Both the position numbers and the translations under genes were made by a program. 64,000 nt of DNA from Fodinicola feengrottensis (GTDB lineage Bacteria; Actinomycetota; Actinomycetes; Mycobacteriales; HKI-0501): contig NZ_WOTO01000033.1 in the NCBI RefSeq assembly GCF_010993775.1, forward strand, positions 1-64,000. The letters are read 5' to 3'. The notes under the pieces were generated by a model. The model had not been told where the DNA came from. It made no database searches and saw only the letters and a program-made list of their open reading frames with translations. Positions 50,010 to 58,794 of this stretch are shown one piece after another (position 1 is the stretch's first letter; the number at the start of each line of letters is the position of its first letter).

Positions 50010-51773
50010 GTGCGCAAGGTGCTGATCGCCAACCGCGGCGAGATCGCGGTACGGGTGGCCCGGGCCTGCCGGGACGCCGGGCTGCTGAGTGTCGCGGTGT
50101 ACGCGGACTCGGACCGCGACGCGATGCACGTCCGGTTGACGGACGAGGCGTACGCGCTGGACGGCGACACCGCGGCGCAGACGTACCTGCGGATCGACAA
50201 GCTGCTCGAAGTGGCCGCGAAGGCCGACGCCGACGCCGTTCACCCCGGCTACGGCTTCCTGTCCGAGAACGCCGACTTCGCCGCCGCGGTCATCGACGCC
50301 GGGCTGACGTGGATCGGTCCCACTCCGGACGCGATCCGCTCGCTCGGTGACAAGGTCGAGGCGAGGCACATCGCCACCGGCGCCGGCGCGCCGCTGGTGC
50401 CCGGCACCAAGGACCCGGTCGCCAACGCGGACGAGGTGATCGCCTTCGCTGAGGAACATGGCCTGCCCATCGCCATCAAGGCCGCTTTCGGCGGTGGCGG
50501 CCGCGGGCTGAAAGTGGCTCGTCGAAGGAAGAAATCCCCCCGAGCTGTTCGAGTCCGCGGTACGCGAGGCGGTGGCCGCCTTCGGTCGCGGCGAGTGCTT
50601 TGTTGAGCGCTATCTCGACAAGCCGCGGCACGTCGAGGCGCAGGTGCTCGCGGACACCCACGGAAATGTCATCGTGGTCGGCACCCGCGACTGTTCTTTG
50701 CAGCGCCGACACCAGAAACTCGTGGAAGAGGCCCCAGCGCCCTTCCTCTCGCAGGGGCAGCGCGCAGAAATCCACACCGCCGCGAAGGCGATCTGCAAGG
50801 CGGCCGGCTACCACGGCGCCGGTACGGTGGAATTCCTGGTCGGTGCGGACGGCGCCATCAGCTTCCTGGAAGTGAACACCCGGCTGCAGGTCGAGCACCC
50901 GGTCAGCGAAGAGACCACCGGGCTGGACCTGGTGCGAGAGCAGTTTCGCATCGCGGACGGCGAAAAGCTGCGGGTCACCGAGGATCCGGAGCCACGTGGG
51001 CACGCTTTCGAGTTCCGCATCAACGGCGAGGACCCGGGCCGCAACTTCCTACCCGCGCCAGGCACCGTGACCAACGTCCACTGGCCGTCAGGCCCAGGCG
51101 TAAGGGTCGACAGCGGGATTGAGAGTGCCACCGTGATCGGCGGGAATTTCGATTCCCTGCTGGCAAAGCTCATCGTCGTCGGGGCCGATCGCGAAGAGGC
51201 GTTGGCGCGGGCCCGGCGGGCGCTGGCCGAAACGCAGGTCGACGGCATGGCGACCGCGCTGCCTTTCCACCGCGCGATCGTGGCCGACCCGGCCTTCGCG
51301 CCGGCTGACCCGGCGCAGCCATTTTCGGTCCATACGAGATGGATCGAGACCGAATTCGACAACCAGATCCCGCCGTACGAAACGGCCGCCGCGACGGACG
51401 AAGAGGCAGAGCCGCGACAGACCGTCGTCGTCGAGGTCGGCGGCAAGCGACTGGAGGTCTCGCTGCCGGCGAACCTCGCCGCGGCCGGCGCTGGTACGCC
51501 CGAAAAGAAGACCCCCAAGCGCAACAGTCGGCCCGCGGTGGCACCACGGTCAGCGGAAACGCTGTCACAGCACCCATGCAGGGCACCATCGTGAAGGTCG
51601 CGGTCAACGACGGCGACCCGGTTTCGGCTGGCGACCTGATCATCGTGCTCGAAGCCATGAAAATGGAAAATCCGGTCACCGCACACAAAGCCGGCACGAT
51701 CAGCGGGCTGACCGCCGAGCAGGGCGCCGGTGTCAACAGCGGCGCGGTGATCTGCGAGATTCTGGACAGTTAG
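50010..51773 (+). CDS. accA: Acyl-CoA carboxylase alpha chain (biotin carboxylase and BCCP), frameshifted
   Basis: This chain carboxylates its own biotin with ATP and bicarbonate. GTG at 50010 gives VRKVLIANRGEIAVRVARAC. HPGYGFLSENADFA, KAAFGGGGRGLKVAR and the second-frame region GTRDCSLQRRHQKLVEEAPA mark biotin carboxylase. VEFLVGADGAISFLEVNTRL and VEHPVSEETTG follow. The frame changes near 50530 (extra C residues at ATCCCCCC) and near 51545. The C-terminal biotin domain reads IIVLEAMKMENPV, with the biotinylated Lys between the two Met. It partners the accD/accE products and is the BirA target. The name accA3 is also used for such fusions. Confidence 0.93.
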
Positions 51774-52004
51774 TCTTTTCCGGTTCCTTTTCATTCTTGT
51801 TAATACATTTCTACGACCGCCGCTTGAGGATTCCTTGAGTTCTCCTGAACCTCACCGGATCGTTGAAATATAAAGAACTTTGCGGCCCCGGTCATTTCCC
51901 GGCAAATCCCTCCGGAACGACCGGGGAGAATTTCTTTGCAGGTCACGCAAAAAAGTAAAGCACCGTCACCGAAGCTATTCTGGTCGTATGCTCCTTGACA
52001 ATGA

Positions 52005-52490
52005 ATGAGCCGGAGTACACCACCCTTTCGCATCGGCGACGCCGAGCGCGAAGCGGCTCTTGGTGCGCTCGGCGAGCACCTGGCCGCCGGCCGGCTGACC
52101 ATGGACGAATATGGCGAGCGCACCACGCGGGCGGCCAGCGCCCAAACGTACGGCGAACTGCTGGCGGTCTTCACCGATCTGCCCGGACCGCAGCCGGCAC
52201 TCGATTTAGCGGTAGATCTCCGCAAAACCCCCGAAAACGCGCGCCAGCGGCCACTGGGAACCCTGCTGGCCCGCGACCAGCAGCTCGCGCCGCGGATCTT
52301 TCACGGCCTCGGCGCGATCGCGATCCTGGTGTGGCTCATCCTGCTGGTCACCGGGCACGGACAGTTCTGGTGGCTGATCTTCGTGCCGGCGATCTTCTAC
52401 GTCTTCGCCAGCCAGGTCTGGCCATCGGACGCGCGACAGCGCTGTGCGGCGGACCGCGACGACGACGCCCGGCACGGCACCTTCACATAG
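52005..52490 (+). CDS. DUF1707 and 2TM domain membrane protein, copy 1
   Basis: DUF1707 is a short actinobacterial domain (RIGDAEREAALGALGEHLAA and GRLTMDEYGERTTRAASAQT) of unknown function. A linker leads to two membrane helices (IAILVWLILLVTGHGQFWWL and IFVPAIFYVFASQVW). The product is about 161 residues and unbroken. Another DUF1707 gene follows, and such pairs are often found near carboxylase genes. A role in envelope or division regulation has been suggested for some relatives but is not established here. Confidence 0.8.
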   Translation: MSRSTPPFRIGDAEREAALGALGEHLAAGRLTMDEYGERTTRAASAQTYGELLAVFTDLPGPQPALDLAVDLRKTPENARQRPLGTLLARDQQLAPRIFHGLGAIAILVWLILLVTGHGQFWWLIFVPAIFYVFASQVWPSDARQRCAADRDDDARHGTFT

Positions 52491-52562
52491 TCCGAATGGG
52501 CCTGGCCCTGACATGACATCTGGCCGAGACGCAGCCCTGGTGGCCGCCGTAGCATGGAGGTC

Positions 52563-53081
52563 ATGACAGCGCCCACTGACCGGGAAAACGTACGCGTCGG
52601 CACCACCGAACGCGAGTCGGCAATCGCCGCCCTGGGCGAGCACCTGTCGGCCGGCCGGGTCACCCTCGACGAATACGGCACCCGCAGCGCGGAGGCCACC
52701 ACGGCGGCCACCCGCGGCGAGCTGATGGCCCTTTTCAGCGACCTGCCCGCGCCGCACCCGCAGCTGGACGACCCAGCTCCAGCCGCGCCGCTGGCGCCGT
52801 CGGTGGATCTGGCCAAGCGAGCCGAAAACCTGCCGGTCACGACAAGGCGCGGCAACGGCGACCTCGCGAAGCGAGTGTTCCTCGGGGTGATGGGGGTCAG
52901 CTGGCTGATCTGGATCCCCGCGGTGGCCCTTTCGCACGGCTGGGCGTGGTGGCTGATCTTCGTGCCCATCGGCATCTCGTCCTTCGCCAAGAAGGTCTGG
53001 GGCTGGGACGACGACGACGACGACCGCGATCGCGACCAGCGCCGCCGCCGCGAGCTTCGCTCCCGCCGCCACGGCTGGTGA
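52563..53081 (+). CDS. DUF1707 and 2TM domain membrane protein, copy 2
   Basis: This paralogue has VGTTERESAIAALGEHLSAG and RVTLDEYGTRSAEATTAATR for DUF1707. Two membrane segments follow (VFLGVMGVSWLIWIPAVALS and AWWLIFVPIGISSFAK). The C-terminus is first acidic (DDDDDDRDRD) and then basic (RRRRELRSRRHGW). An ATG at 52554 is also in frame; GGAGG at 52556-52560 is too close to 52563 to decide. It is unbroken. The parA gene ends just beyond on the other strand. Confidence 0.78.
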   Translation: MTAPTDRENVRVGTTERESAIAALGEHLSAGRVTLDEYGTRSAEATTAATRGELMALFSDLPAPHPQLDDPAPAAPLAPSVDLAKRAENLPVTTRRGNGDLAKRVFLGVMGVSWLIWIPAVALSHGWAWWLIFVPIGISSFAKKVWGWDDDDDDRDRDQRRRRELRSRRHGW

Positions 53082-53094
53082 TGACTCGGGCCTG

Positions 53095-53839
53095 TCAGAG
53101 CAGCGCGACGAGCTCTTTCCACAGTTGCTCGTACGCGCGAGTGCCCGGGCTGCGCGGGGCGAAAGTGGGCAGCGGGGGCCCGGTGGACAGCCATCTGCTC
53201 GACCGCGGACAGCGCCGGAATGCCGGTCGCGCTCACGTCCGGACGCTCGGACGGGAGCGTCGCGACGATCTCCCGATGCAGCGACTTTCGCCGGTCCACC
53301 ATCGAAAAGAAGCCGTGCACGCGGGGCTTGCGGCCGACGAAGGTGTCCACGAAACCGACCAGCTGGTCGTACGTCCGCACCGCCAGCACCGTCGGGATGA
53401 TCGGCACCAGCACCACATCGGCTGCGTGCAACACGTTTTCCGACACCAGCGACAGGCTGGGCGGAGTGTCCAGGAAGACCAGGTCGTACTCACCGGACAA
53501 CTCGGCCAACAGCCGCTGCAGCACCCTGGTCGGTTTCTTCGCCGACTGCGCGAGGTCGATGTCCATGTTGCGGTAGGTGAAGTCGGCCGGCAACACGTCC
53601 AGGCAGTCGAAATCGGTGCCCTTCAAGCCATCGGCGAGGTCGCGGGCGCCGGTCACCAGCCGGGCGCTGCCGCCCTTGACCCGCGGCCGGATCCGGAAGA
53701 GGAAGGTCGCGGCACCCTGCGGGTCGAGGTCCCAGAGCAGCGTGCGACGGCCTTCCCGGGCGGCCAGATAGGCCAGGTTGACCGCGGCCGAGGTCTTCCC
53801 GACGCCGCCTTTCACGTTGTACGACGCGATAATTCTCAC
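53095..53839 (-). CDS. ParA/MinD-type ATPase coupled to a CHAD protein, frameshifted at the 3' end
   Basis: ParA ATPases position DNA or large cellular bodies by ATP-dependent binding to the nucleoid. The deviant Walker A motif is KGGVGKTS at residues 10-17, with signature Lys10 and catalytic Lys15. VDLAYLAAREGRRTLLWDLD-like strands follow (DLDPQGAATFLF is Walker A'), and EYDLVFLDTPPSLSLVSENV is Walker B. A shift near 53185 (extra C in GGGCCCCCG) hides the true end, LPTFAPRSPGTRAYEQLWKE, stopping at 53095. Its ATG overlaps the CHAD stop by ATGA. No parB gene and no parS sites were seen, so it is not a chromosome-type parA. Confidence 0.87.
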
Positions 53840-55419
53840 GACAGCAGCGCCTTGATCCTGGCCTGCGTACGCGCCCCGAGAAAGGTGGTGAGTCGGTCAG
53901 CCAACTGCTGGCGCGCGAATCGTTGCTGCGCGGCGAAACCGGCGGCGAGCTCTCCCATCGCGAGCAGCGTGACCGCCGGCGGCGGGCCGTCGATCTGCAT
54001 CCGCTCTGCGAATGTGCGCAGCGCCGCCGCCTGCACCTCACCGTCCTGGAACTCGCCGAGGGTGTCCTGGATCTGTTTCAGATCCCTGACAACCTGCTTG
54101 GTCACCTCAGATCCCAGCAGTGGCCCGAAAACTTCCAGCGCGTAGCGAAGTTCCTTGGCACGCTTGCGAAGCGCGTGAACGAGGTCGGACGGAGATTCGG
54201 GGGTCAGCGCCCGCGCCTTCTTCACCACCTTCTTGAATCCGTCGCCGACCCGCGCCACCGCAAGCTCATCGACCGACGAACCTTGCGCTGGATCTTCCCT
54301 TACGGCCTCAAGGCCTGCCCGCCATTCCTTCAGCAGAAGGGAAAACCGCTGGGTTCGCAGGCCGCGAACGAGCTTGCGCCATTCCAACGTCCGCTGGTGC
54401 CGCAGGTAACCGCCGAAAGGGGCGAGGTCAGCCGCGTCGCCAGCGACCAGGCCGCCGGCCAGCGTGGGCAGCTCCAGGAGGTAGACGTCCAGATCGCGGG
54501 TCGGGGTGGTGAGGTCGCCCAGCCTTTTGAAGCCCGGCTCCCCGCGAGCCACCAGCCGCGCTGGCAGCACATCGCCGGCCAGTTTCACCAGCGACCGGGT
54601 CCGCCGGACGGCGACCCGCAGGTCGTGCAGGAACTCCGTGTCAACGTCCGCGACCACGCCGTCGACATTCGCCTCAAGATCGTCGAGAAAACCCAGCAAC
54701 GCGGTCGCCACCGCCGCGCTGGCTGACATCGCGGCCGTCACCGCCCGCGGTTTTTCCGCTGGTACGACCAAAGCGAGCAGCTCGTCGGAGTCGGTGCATT
54801 CCGCCGCCCGAAACCCACCGGCACCATTGGCGGACACCAGCAACCGGGCGGCCGCCGCGGCATCCCGGTGGTAGCCGCGCAGCGGCCGGATCCGCACCCG
54901 CGGCGCCAGCACCGCCTGGATCGGCTCGGTGCCGGCGGCCTCCACCCAGTCGAGCCGGGCGACCGTCTTCTCGTCGGTGTTGAGCAGCGCGACCTCGCGG
55001 GTCACCCGGCGTGAGCGGGCCACCGGCGCGACCGCGCGAATCCACATCGCCTCGGCCACCCGGTCCCGCACCGCACCGGCCGGCAGCTCGTCGGCCAACG
55101 CCGGAAAGTCGGGGACGGCGCCTAACCGGCACTCAGTACGCTCACCCTCGGCGTCGACGACTACCAGCGCACCTGGCCCAGAGGAATGCTCGTACGACAG
55201 CGTCAACCCGGCCTTGCGCAACCGAAAGTCGGCAGTGTCCAGGTAGGTGATCGTGGACGTACGACGGGGGCCGACGACGAGTTCGTACGCCTGCGCCAGC
55301 GGCTTCAGGACGGCCAGCACGTCCGGCTCGGCGGCGCGCATCGGGTCGGCGCGCGCGTACAGAGTCAACGCGAAAGGCTCGTTCGTCGTCACCGGCATCC
55401 ATCGGATTTGGTCGCGCAT
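53836..55419 (-). CDS. CYTH-CHAD domain protein (predicted polyphosphate binding)
   Basis: The 527-residue protein is unbroken. Residues about 9-210 form a CYTH-like barrel (STITYLDTADFRLRKAGLTL), but the catalytic ExExK signature near the N-terminus is missing, so triphosphatase activity is doubtful. Residues 230-527 are a CHAD helical domain with its basic signatures, HDLRVAVRRTR at 265-275 and HALRKRAKELRY at 415-426. LGEFQD lies at 454-459. CHAD domains bind inorganic polyphosphate and several localise to polyphosphate granules. The stop overlaps the parA start, so the two proteins are made together. A link between granules and ParA-type positioning is my inference. Confidence 0.9.
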   Translation of the reverse strand: MRDQIRWMPVTTNEPFALTLYARADPMRAAEPDVLAVLKPLAQAYELVVGPRRTSTITYLDTADFRLRKAGLTLSYEHSSGPGALVVVDAEGERTECRLGAVPDFPALADELPAGAVRDRVAEAMWIRAVAPVARSRRVTREVALLNTDEKTVARLDWVEAAGTEPIQAVLAPRVRIRPLRGYHRDAAAAARLLVSANGAGGFRAAECTDSDELLALVVPAEKPRAVTAAMSASAAVATALLGFLDDLEANVDGVVADVDTEFLHDLRVAVRRTRSLVKLAGDVLPARLVARGEPGFKRLGDLTTPTRDLDVYLLELPTLAGGLVAGDAADLAPFGGYLRHQRTLEWRKLVRGLRTQRFSLLLKEWRAGLEAVREDPAQGSSVDELAVARVGDGFKKVVKKARALTPESPSDLVHALRKRAKELRYALEVFGPLLGSEVTKQVVRDLKQIQDTLGEFQDGEVQAAALRTFAERMQIDGPPPAVTLLAMGELAAGFAAQQRFARQQLADRLTTFLGARTQARIKALLS

Positions 55420-55712
55420 GGGCTAAGACGCGGCCCAGTCTAGTTCACGGAGAGGTCCGACTGAATTCGTCTTTCGTTAACCTTCTGCATGATCGTCGCC
55501 TCCGTCGGCAAGATCTGCAGCAGCACCGCCCAACCGGGGTCTGACACAAGGCGTCAGGCGACAGGCAGCCAGGTTGGCGAGGGTGCCGAATTCGACAGTC
55601 CAGATGCTCACGGGCAGATGGCTGCACCTTTGCCAACTCATGGCACTCTGTACGCCTGACAGTGACACGGTCGCGACCGTTCACCAGAGCCGGTGCGCTG
55701 AGAGGACGACGG
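55420..55712. other. Intergenic region between CHAD and membrane-protein genes
   Basis: No gene is supported here. It must hold the divergent promoters of the CHAD-ParA operon and the proline-rich membrane protein. I see no clear -35/-10 pair or operator. A GTG at 55662 is in frame with the downstream gene and would extend it by 17 residues. Confidence 0.4.
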
Positions 55713-56684
55713 TTGACCAACGCACAACAAGTCAAGGACGGCCTCTACCAACCACCTGGCCGCCGCGAACGCAAACGGCTCTTCCTGAAACTGTCGTTCC
55801 TGCCGCCGATGCTCGCGCTCTACCTGTTCAGCCCGCAGTACAAGCTCGGCAAGCCGGATCCGGTCATCGAGCGGGCACACCGCTGGCGTACGGTCCTCGC
55901 CGTCGCCATCGGGGCCGCCGCCGCACTGCCGTACATCGGCAGGCTCGACGCGGCCAAGATCTCCGAGAACTATCTCGGTGACCTGTTCACCACCGGGATG
56001 TTCCTGATCCCGCTGTTCCTGGTCGCGCTCGGGATCCTGGCCTTCTTCTGCGGCCCCCGCTGGCGCGCCGACACCATCAAACAGCTGCTTCGCCCGCTCG
56101 GGACCGTCGGGATTTTCACGCTGGTGTACGCAGCCTTCTCGTTGATGATCGTCGCCGGGGCACTGGATGTGAAGAAGGACCGGAACCCGGTGCTTACCCT
56201 GGTGATCATCCTGTTCGTGCTCTGGTATCTCATCTTCCTGATCAGCAGCGCTTTCCTGGCCGCACGACACCTCTTCAACGCGATCGACGGCAACCTGCTG
56301 CTGCCGCCGCTGTTCACCACCCTCGTCGGCTGGTGGCAGATCGTGCAGCGGTTGATCTTCCGGAGCGAATACAAACCGCTCTGGCTGGACCTGCTGCTGG
56401 CCCTTGGCGGAGCGCTGGCGCTGACCGCGCTGTCCCTGTGGGAGGTCATACGGTTAGCCCGCCGGGGCGTGACGCTCGCCAGCGGCCCGTACCCGCCGCC
56501 TCCGCCACCACCCCCCCCACCACCACGGCCGCTTCCGCCGAATCCTTATGGCGGCTACCCACCACAGCCCTATCCCCCGCAGCCCTACCCGCCTTATCCA
56601 CCGCAGCCCTATCCACCGCAGCCATACCCGCCCCAGCCGTATCCGCCGCGTCCCGGTCCGTACCCGCCGCCATACCGCCGATGA
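55713..56684 (+). CDS. Multi-pass membrane protein with PPQPYP repeat tail
   Basis: TTG at 55713 with AGAGGA six bases upstream is the likely start. Four or five membrane helices are visible (TVLAVAIGAAAALPYIG, GMFLIPLFLVALGILAFFCG, GIFTLVYAAFSLMIVAGAL, LTLVIILFVLWYLIFLISSA, LDLLLALGGALALTALSLW). The last 70 residues are almost only Pro, Tyr, Gln and Gly, including a run of eleven Pro and several PPQPYP units. Such tails can interact with other low-complexity proteins or the cell wall. I do not recognise the membrane domain. The gene is unbroken and convergent with mdh. Confidence 0.72.
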   Translation: MTNAQQVKDGLYQPPGRRERKRLFLKLSFLPPMLALYLFSPQYKLGKPDPVIERAHRWRTVLAVAIGAAAALPYIGRLDAAKISENYLGDLFTTGMFLIPLFLVALGILAFFCGPRWRADTIKQLLRPLGTVGIFTLVYAAFSLMIVAGALDVKKDRNPVLTLVIILFVLWYLIFLISSAFLAARHLFNAIDGNLLLPPLFTTLVGWWQIVQRLIFRSEYKPLWLDLLLALGGALALTALSLWEVIRLARRGVTLASGPYPPPPPPPPPPPRPLPPNPYGGYPPQPYPPQPYPPYPPQPYPPQPYPPQPYPPRPGPYPPPYRR

Positions 56685-56687
56685 CGT

Positions 56688-56730
56688 CCATGGCCCGTTC
56701 ACTGCATTGAGCGCAGTGAACGGGCCATGG
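56688..56730. terminator. Bidirectional terminator between membrane-protein gene and mdh
   Basis: A perfect 18-bp stem, CCATGGCCCGTTCACTGC (56688-56705) with 56713-56730, encloses a 7-base loop. It sits 3 bases after one stop codon and 13 bases from the convergent mdh stop. Confidence 0.8.
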
Positions 56731-56743
56731 ACGACAGTGCGGG

Positions 56744-57688
56744 TTACAGCTCCTTGAGGCTGGAGGCCTTCGACTTGACGGCTTCGGCGGCGGCCTTCAG
56801 GCCGGCCAGCTCGTCGTCGGTGAGCTTGGTCTCGACGACCTTCTTGACGCCGCCGGCGCCGAGCTCGGCCTCGACACCCAGGTAGACATCGGAAATCCCG
56901 TACTCACCGGTCAGCCACGCGCAGACCGGGAACACCGCGCCGGCGTCCTCGGCGACGGCCTTCGCCATCCGGGCCGCGGCCGCGGACGGCGCGTAGAACG
57001 CCGAACCGGTCTTGAGCAGGTTGTTCACACTCTCGGCGCCACCGTTGCGCGTACGAGTGACGAGCTCGTCGATCTTCTCCGCACTGAGCAGGTCCGCCAG
57101 CGGCTTGCCGTCGACCGTGCACTGCGACGGCACCGGCACCATGGTGTCGCCGTGCGAGCCAAGCGTGAGCGTCTTGACGCTGGCGATCTTCACGCCCAGC
57201 TCCTCGGCCACGAAGTTCGTGAACCGAGCGGTGTCCAGGATGCCGGCCTGGCCGAACACCCGCTCGCGCGGGAAACCACTCGCCTCGGCGGCCAGTGTGG
57301 TCATCTCGTCCAACGGGTTGGAGACGATGATGATGACCGCGTTCGGGCTCTTCTCGGCGATCTTGGTCGTCACGTCGCGGACGATCTTGGCGTTGGTGCC
57401 CAGCAGGTCCATCCTGCTCATGCCGGGCTTGCGCGGCAGACCCGCGGTGATGACCACGATGTCGGAGTCTTCGGTGCCGTCGTACGAACCGCCGCCGACG
57501 ACGCCCACCACCTTGGTCTCGAAGCCCTCGACCGGGCGGGACTGGTTCAGGTCGAGCGCCAAACCCTCCGGCCGGCCCTCGAGAATGTCCGTCAGCACGA
57601 CGGTGTCGAAGATGTTGAACTCGGCCAGGCGCTGCGCGGTGGTAGCACCGTAGAACCCGGCCCCCACCACAGTGACCTTCTTGCCCAC
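56744..57688 (-). CDS. mdh: Malate dehydrogenase (LDH-like type)
   Basis: It interconverts malate and oxaloacetate with NAD. The 314-residue product is unbroken. GAGFYG at residues 9-14 is the dinucleotide fold, and VVLTDILEGRPEGLALDL holds the acidic residue binding NAD. The substrate Arg pair appears in GLPRKPGMSRMDLL, and SNPLDEM and LDTARF lie in the active site. The catalytic His is in TLGSHGDTMVP. The Arg at the specificity loop supports malate rather than lactate. It lies downstream of folD-purH-purN on the same strand, an arrangement common in actinobacteria. Confidence 0.93.
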   Translation of the reverse strand: MGKKVTVVGAGFYGATTAQRLAEFNIFDTVVLTDILEGRPEGLALDLNQSRPVEGFETKVVGVVGGGSYDGTEDSDIVVITAGLPRKPGMSRMDLLGTNAKIVRDVTTKIAEKSPNAVIIIVSNPLDEMTTLAAEASGFPRERVFGQAGILDTARFTNFVAEELGVKIASVKTLTLGSHGDTMVPVPSQCTVDGKPLADLLSAEKIDELVTRTRNGGAESVNNLLKTGSAFYAPSAAAARMAKAVAEDAGAVFPVCAWLTGEYGISDVYLGVEAELGAGGVKKVVETKLTDDELAGLKAAAEAVKSKASSLKEL

Positions 57689-57789
57689 GAGTCGGACTCC
57701 CTTTCCCCAGGTCTCAGGCTGTCAGCCCAGGCTATTCCGGACGCCCGTACGGCCCACCGCCGGGTACCACACGACACCCGCCACACCCA

Positions 57790-57813
57790 GTGCGGCGCAA
57801 AACTGTCGTACCC
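57790..57813 (+). repeat. Dispersed 24-base repeat, copy 2
   Basis: It starts GTGCGGCGCAAAACTGTC and ends GTACCC, one difference from the copy at 48765. It lies about 100 bases upstream of mdh. As in copy 1, a C-rich and then a G-rich segment follow. Confidence 0.6.
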
Positions 57814-57844
57814 ACCTGAAATTTTGAGCCCCCGCCCTTTGAGA

Positions 57845-57863
57845 GGGGGGGGGGGGGGGGGGG
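57845..57863. repeat. G19 homopolymer with adjacent palindromes
   Basis: Nineteen G residues are followed by TTTTT, a perfect palindrome CGTTACGTACGTAACG (57869-57884), and a GCGCGC hairpin just after the folD stop. The run length is not reliable in this error-prone sequence. The hairpin may end folD transcription. Confidence 0.5.
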
Positions 57864-57905
57864 TTTTTCGTTACGTACGTAACGCGCGCGCGAGTAAGCG
57901 CGCGC

Positions 57906-58774
57906 TCAGGCGGAGAAGCGTTCGGCGGCTTCAACGACGTTGGTCAGCAGCATCGCGCGGGTCATCGGGCCGACGCCGCCGGGCATCGGGGCGACGAAGC
58001 CGGCCACCTCGTACGCGTCCTTCGTCACACGTCGCCGATCAGCCGCGTCTTGCCGCCCTCGCCGGACGCCCGGGTGGTGCCCACGTCGAGCACAGCCGCG
58101 CCGGGCTTGACCATGTCGGCGGTGATCAGGCCGGGGTTGCCGGCGGCAGCCACCACGATGTCCGCCTGCCGGACGTACGACGGCAGGTCGCGGGTGCCGG
58201 TGTGGCACAGCGTGACGGTGGCGTTCTCGGATTTGCGGGTCAGCAACAGCCCGAGCGGCCGGCCGACCGTCACGCCACGGCCGACGACCACCACGTGCGC
58301 GCCGGCGATCGGTACGTCATAGCGGCGAAGCAGCTCAACGATGCCGCGCGGCGTGCAGGGCAGCGGACCGTCGACGCCCAGCACCAGCCGGCCGAGGTTC
58401 GTCGGGTGCAGGCCGTCGGCGTCCTTGTCCGGGTCGACCCGCTCCAGCACCCGGCCGGCATCGACCCCGGACGGCAGCGGCAGCTGCACGATGTAGCCCG
58501 TACAAGCCGGGTCCGCGTTCAGCCCGTCCACCGCTTCGAGGATCTCGTCCTCGGTCGCCGAGCCGGGCAGGTCCACCCGGATGCTCGAGATGCCGACCTC
58601 GGCGCAGTCGCGGTGCTTGCCCGCCACATACGCCGCCGACCCCGGGTCGTCGCCGACCAGGATGGTGCCGAGCCCAGGAACACGACCGGCGGCGGCCAGC
58701 TTGGCCACCCTGCCGGTCAGGTCCACTCGGATCGCCGCAGCGGTCGCCTTGCCGTCCAGAATCGTCGCAGTCAC
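57906..58774 (-). CDS. folD: Methylenetetrahydrofolate dehydrogenase/cyclohydrolase, frameshifted
   Basis: FolD interconverts methylene-, methenyl- and formyl-tetrahydrofolate, supplying formyl groups for purine synthesis. GLGTILVGDDPGSAAYVAGK carries the catalytic Tyr and Lys. GYIVQLPLPSG, DADGLHPTNLGRL and VVVGRGVTVGRPLGLLLTRK (NADP site) follow. Near 58027 the text GACGTGTGACG contains an extra dinucleotide; the correct frame gives DVTKDAYEVAGFVAPMPGGV to the end. GTG at 58774 is the start. It is 20 bases after purH on the same strand. Confidence 0.93.
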
Positions 58775-58794
58775 GGAACGAAACCCTAACGTCG

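Noticed and set aside
53095..53839. Chromosome-partitioning ParA near the replication origin
   Set aside because: No parB, parS-like sites, gidB or dnaA genes are near. The overlap with a CHAD gene indicates a different partner.
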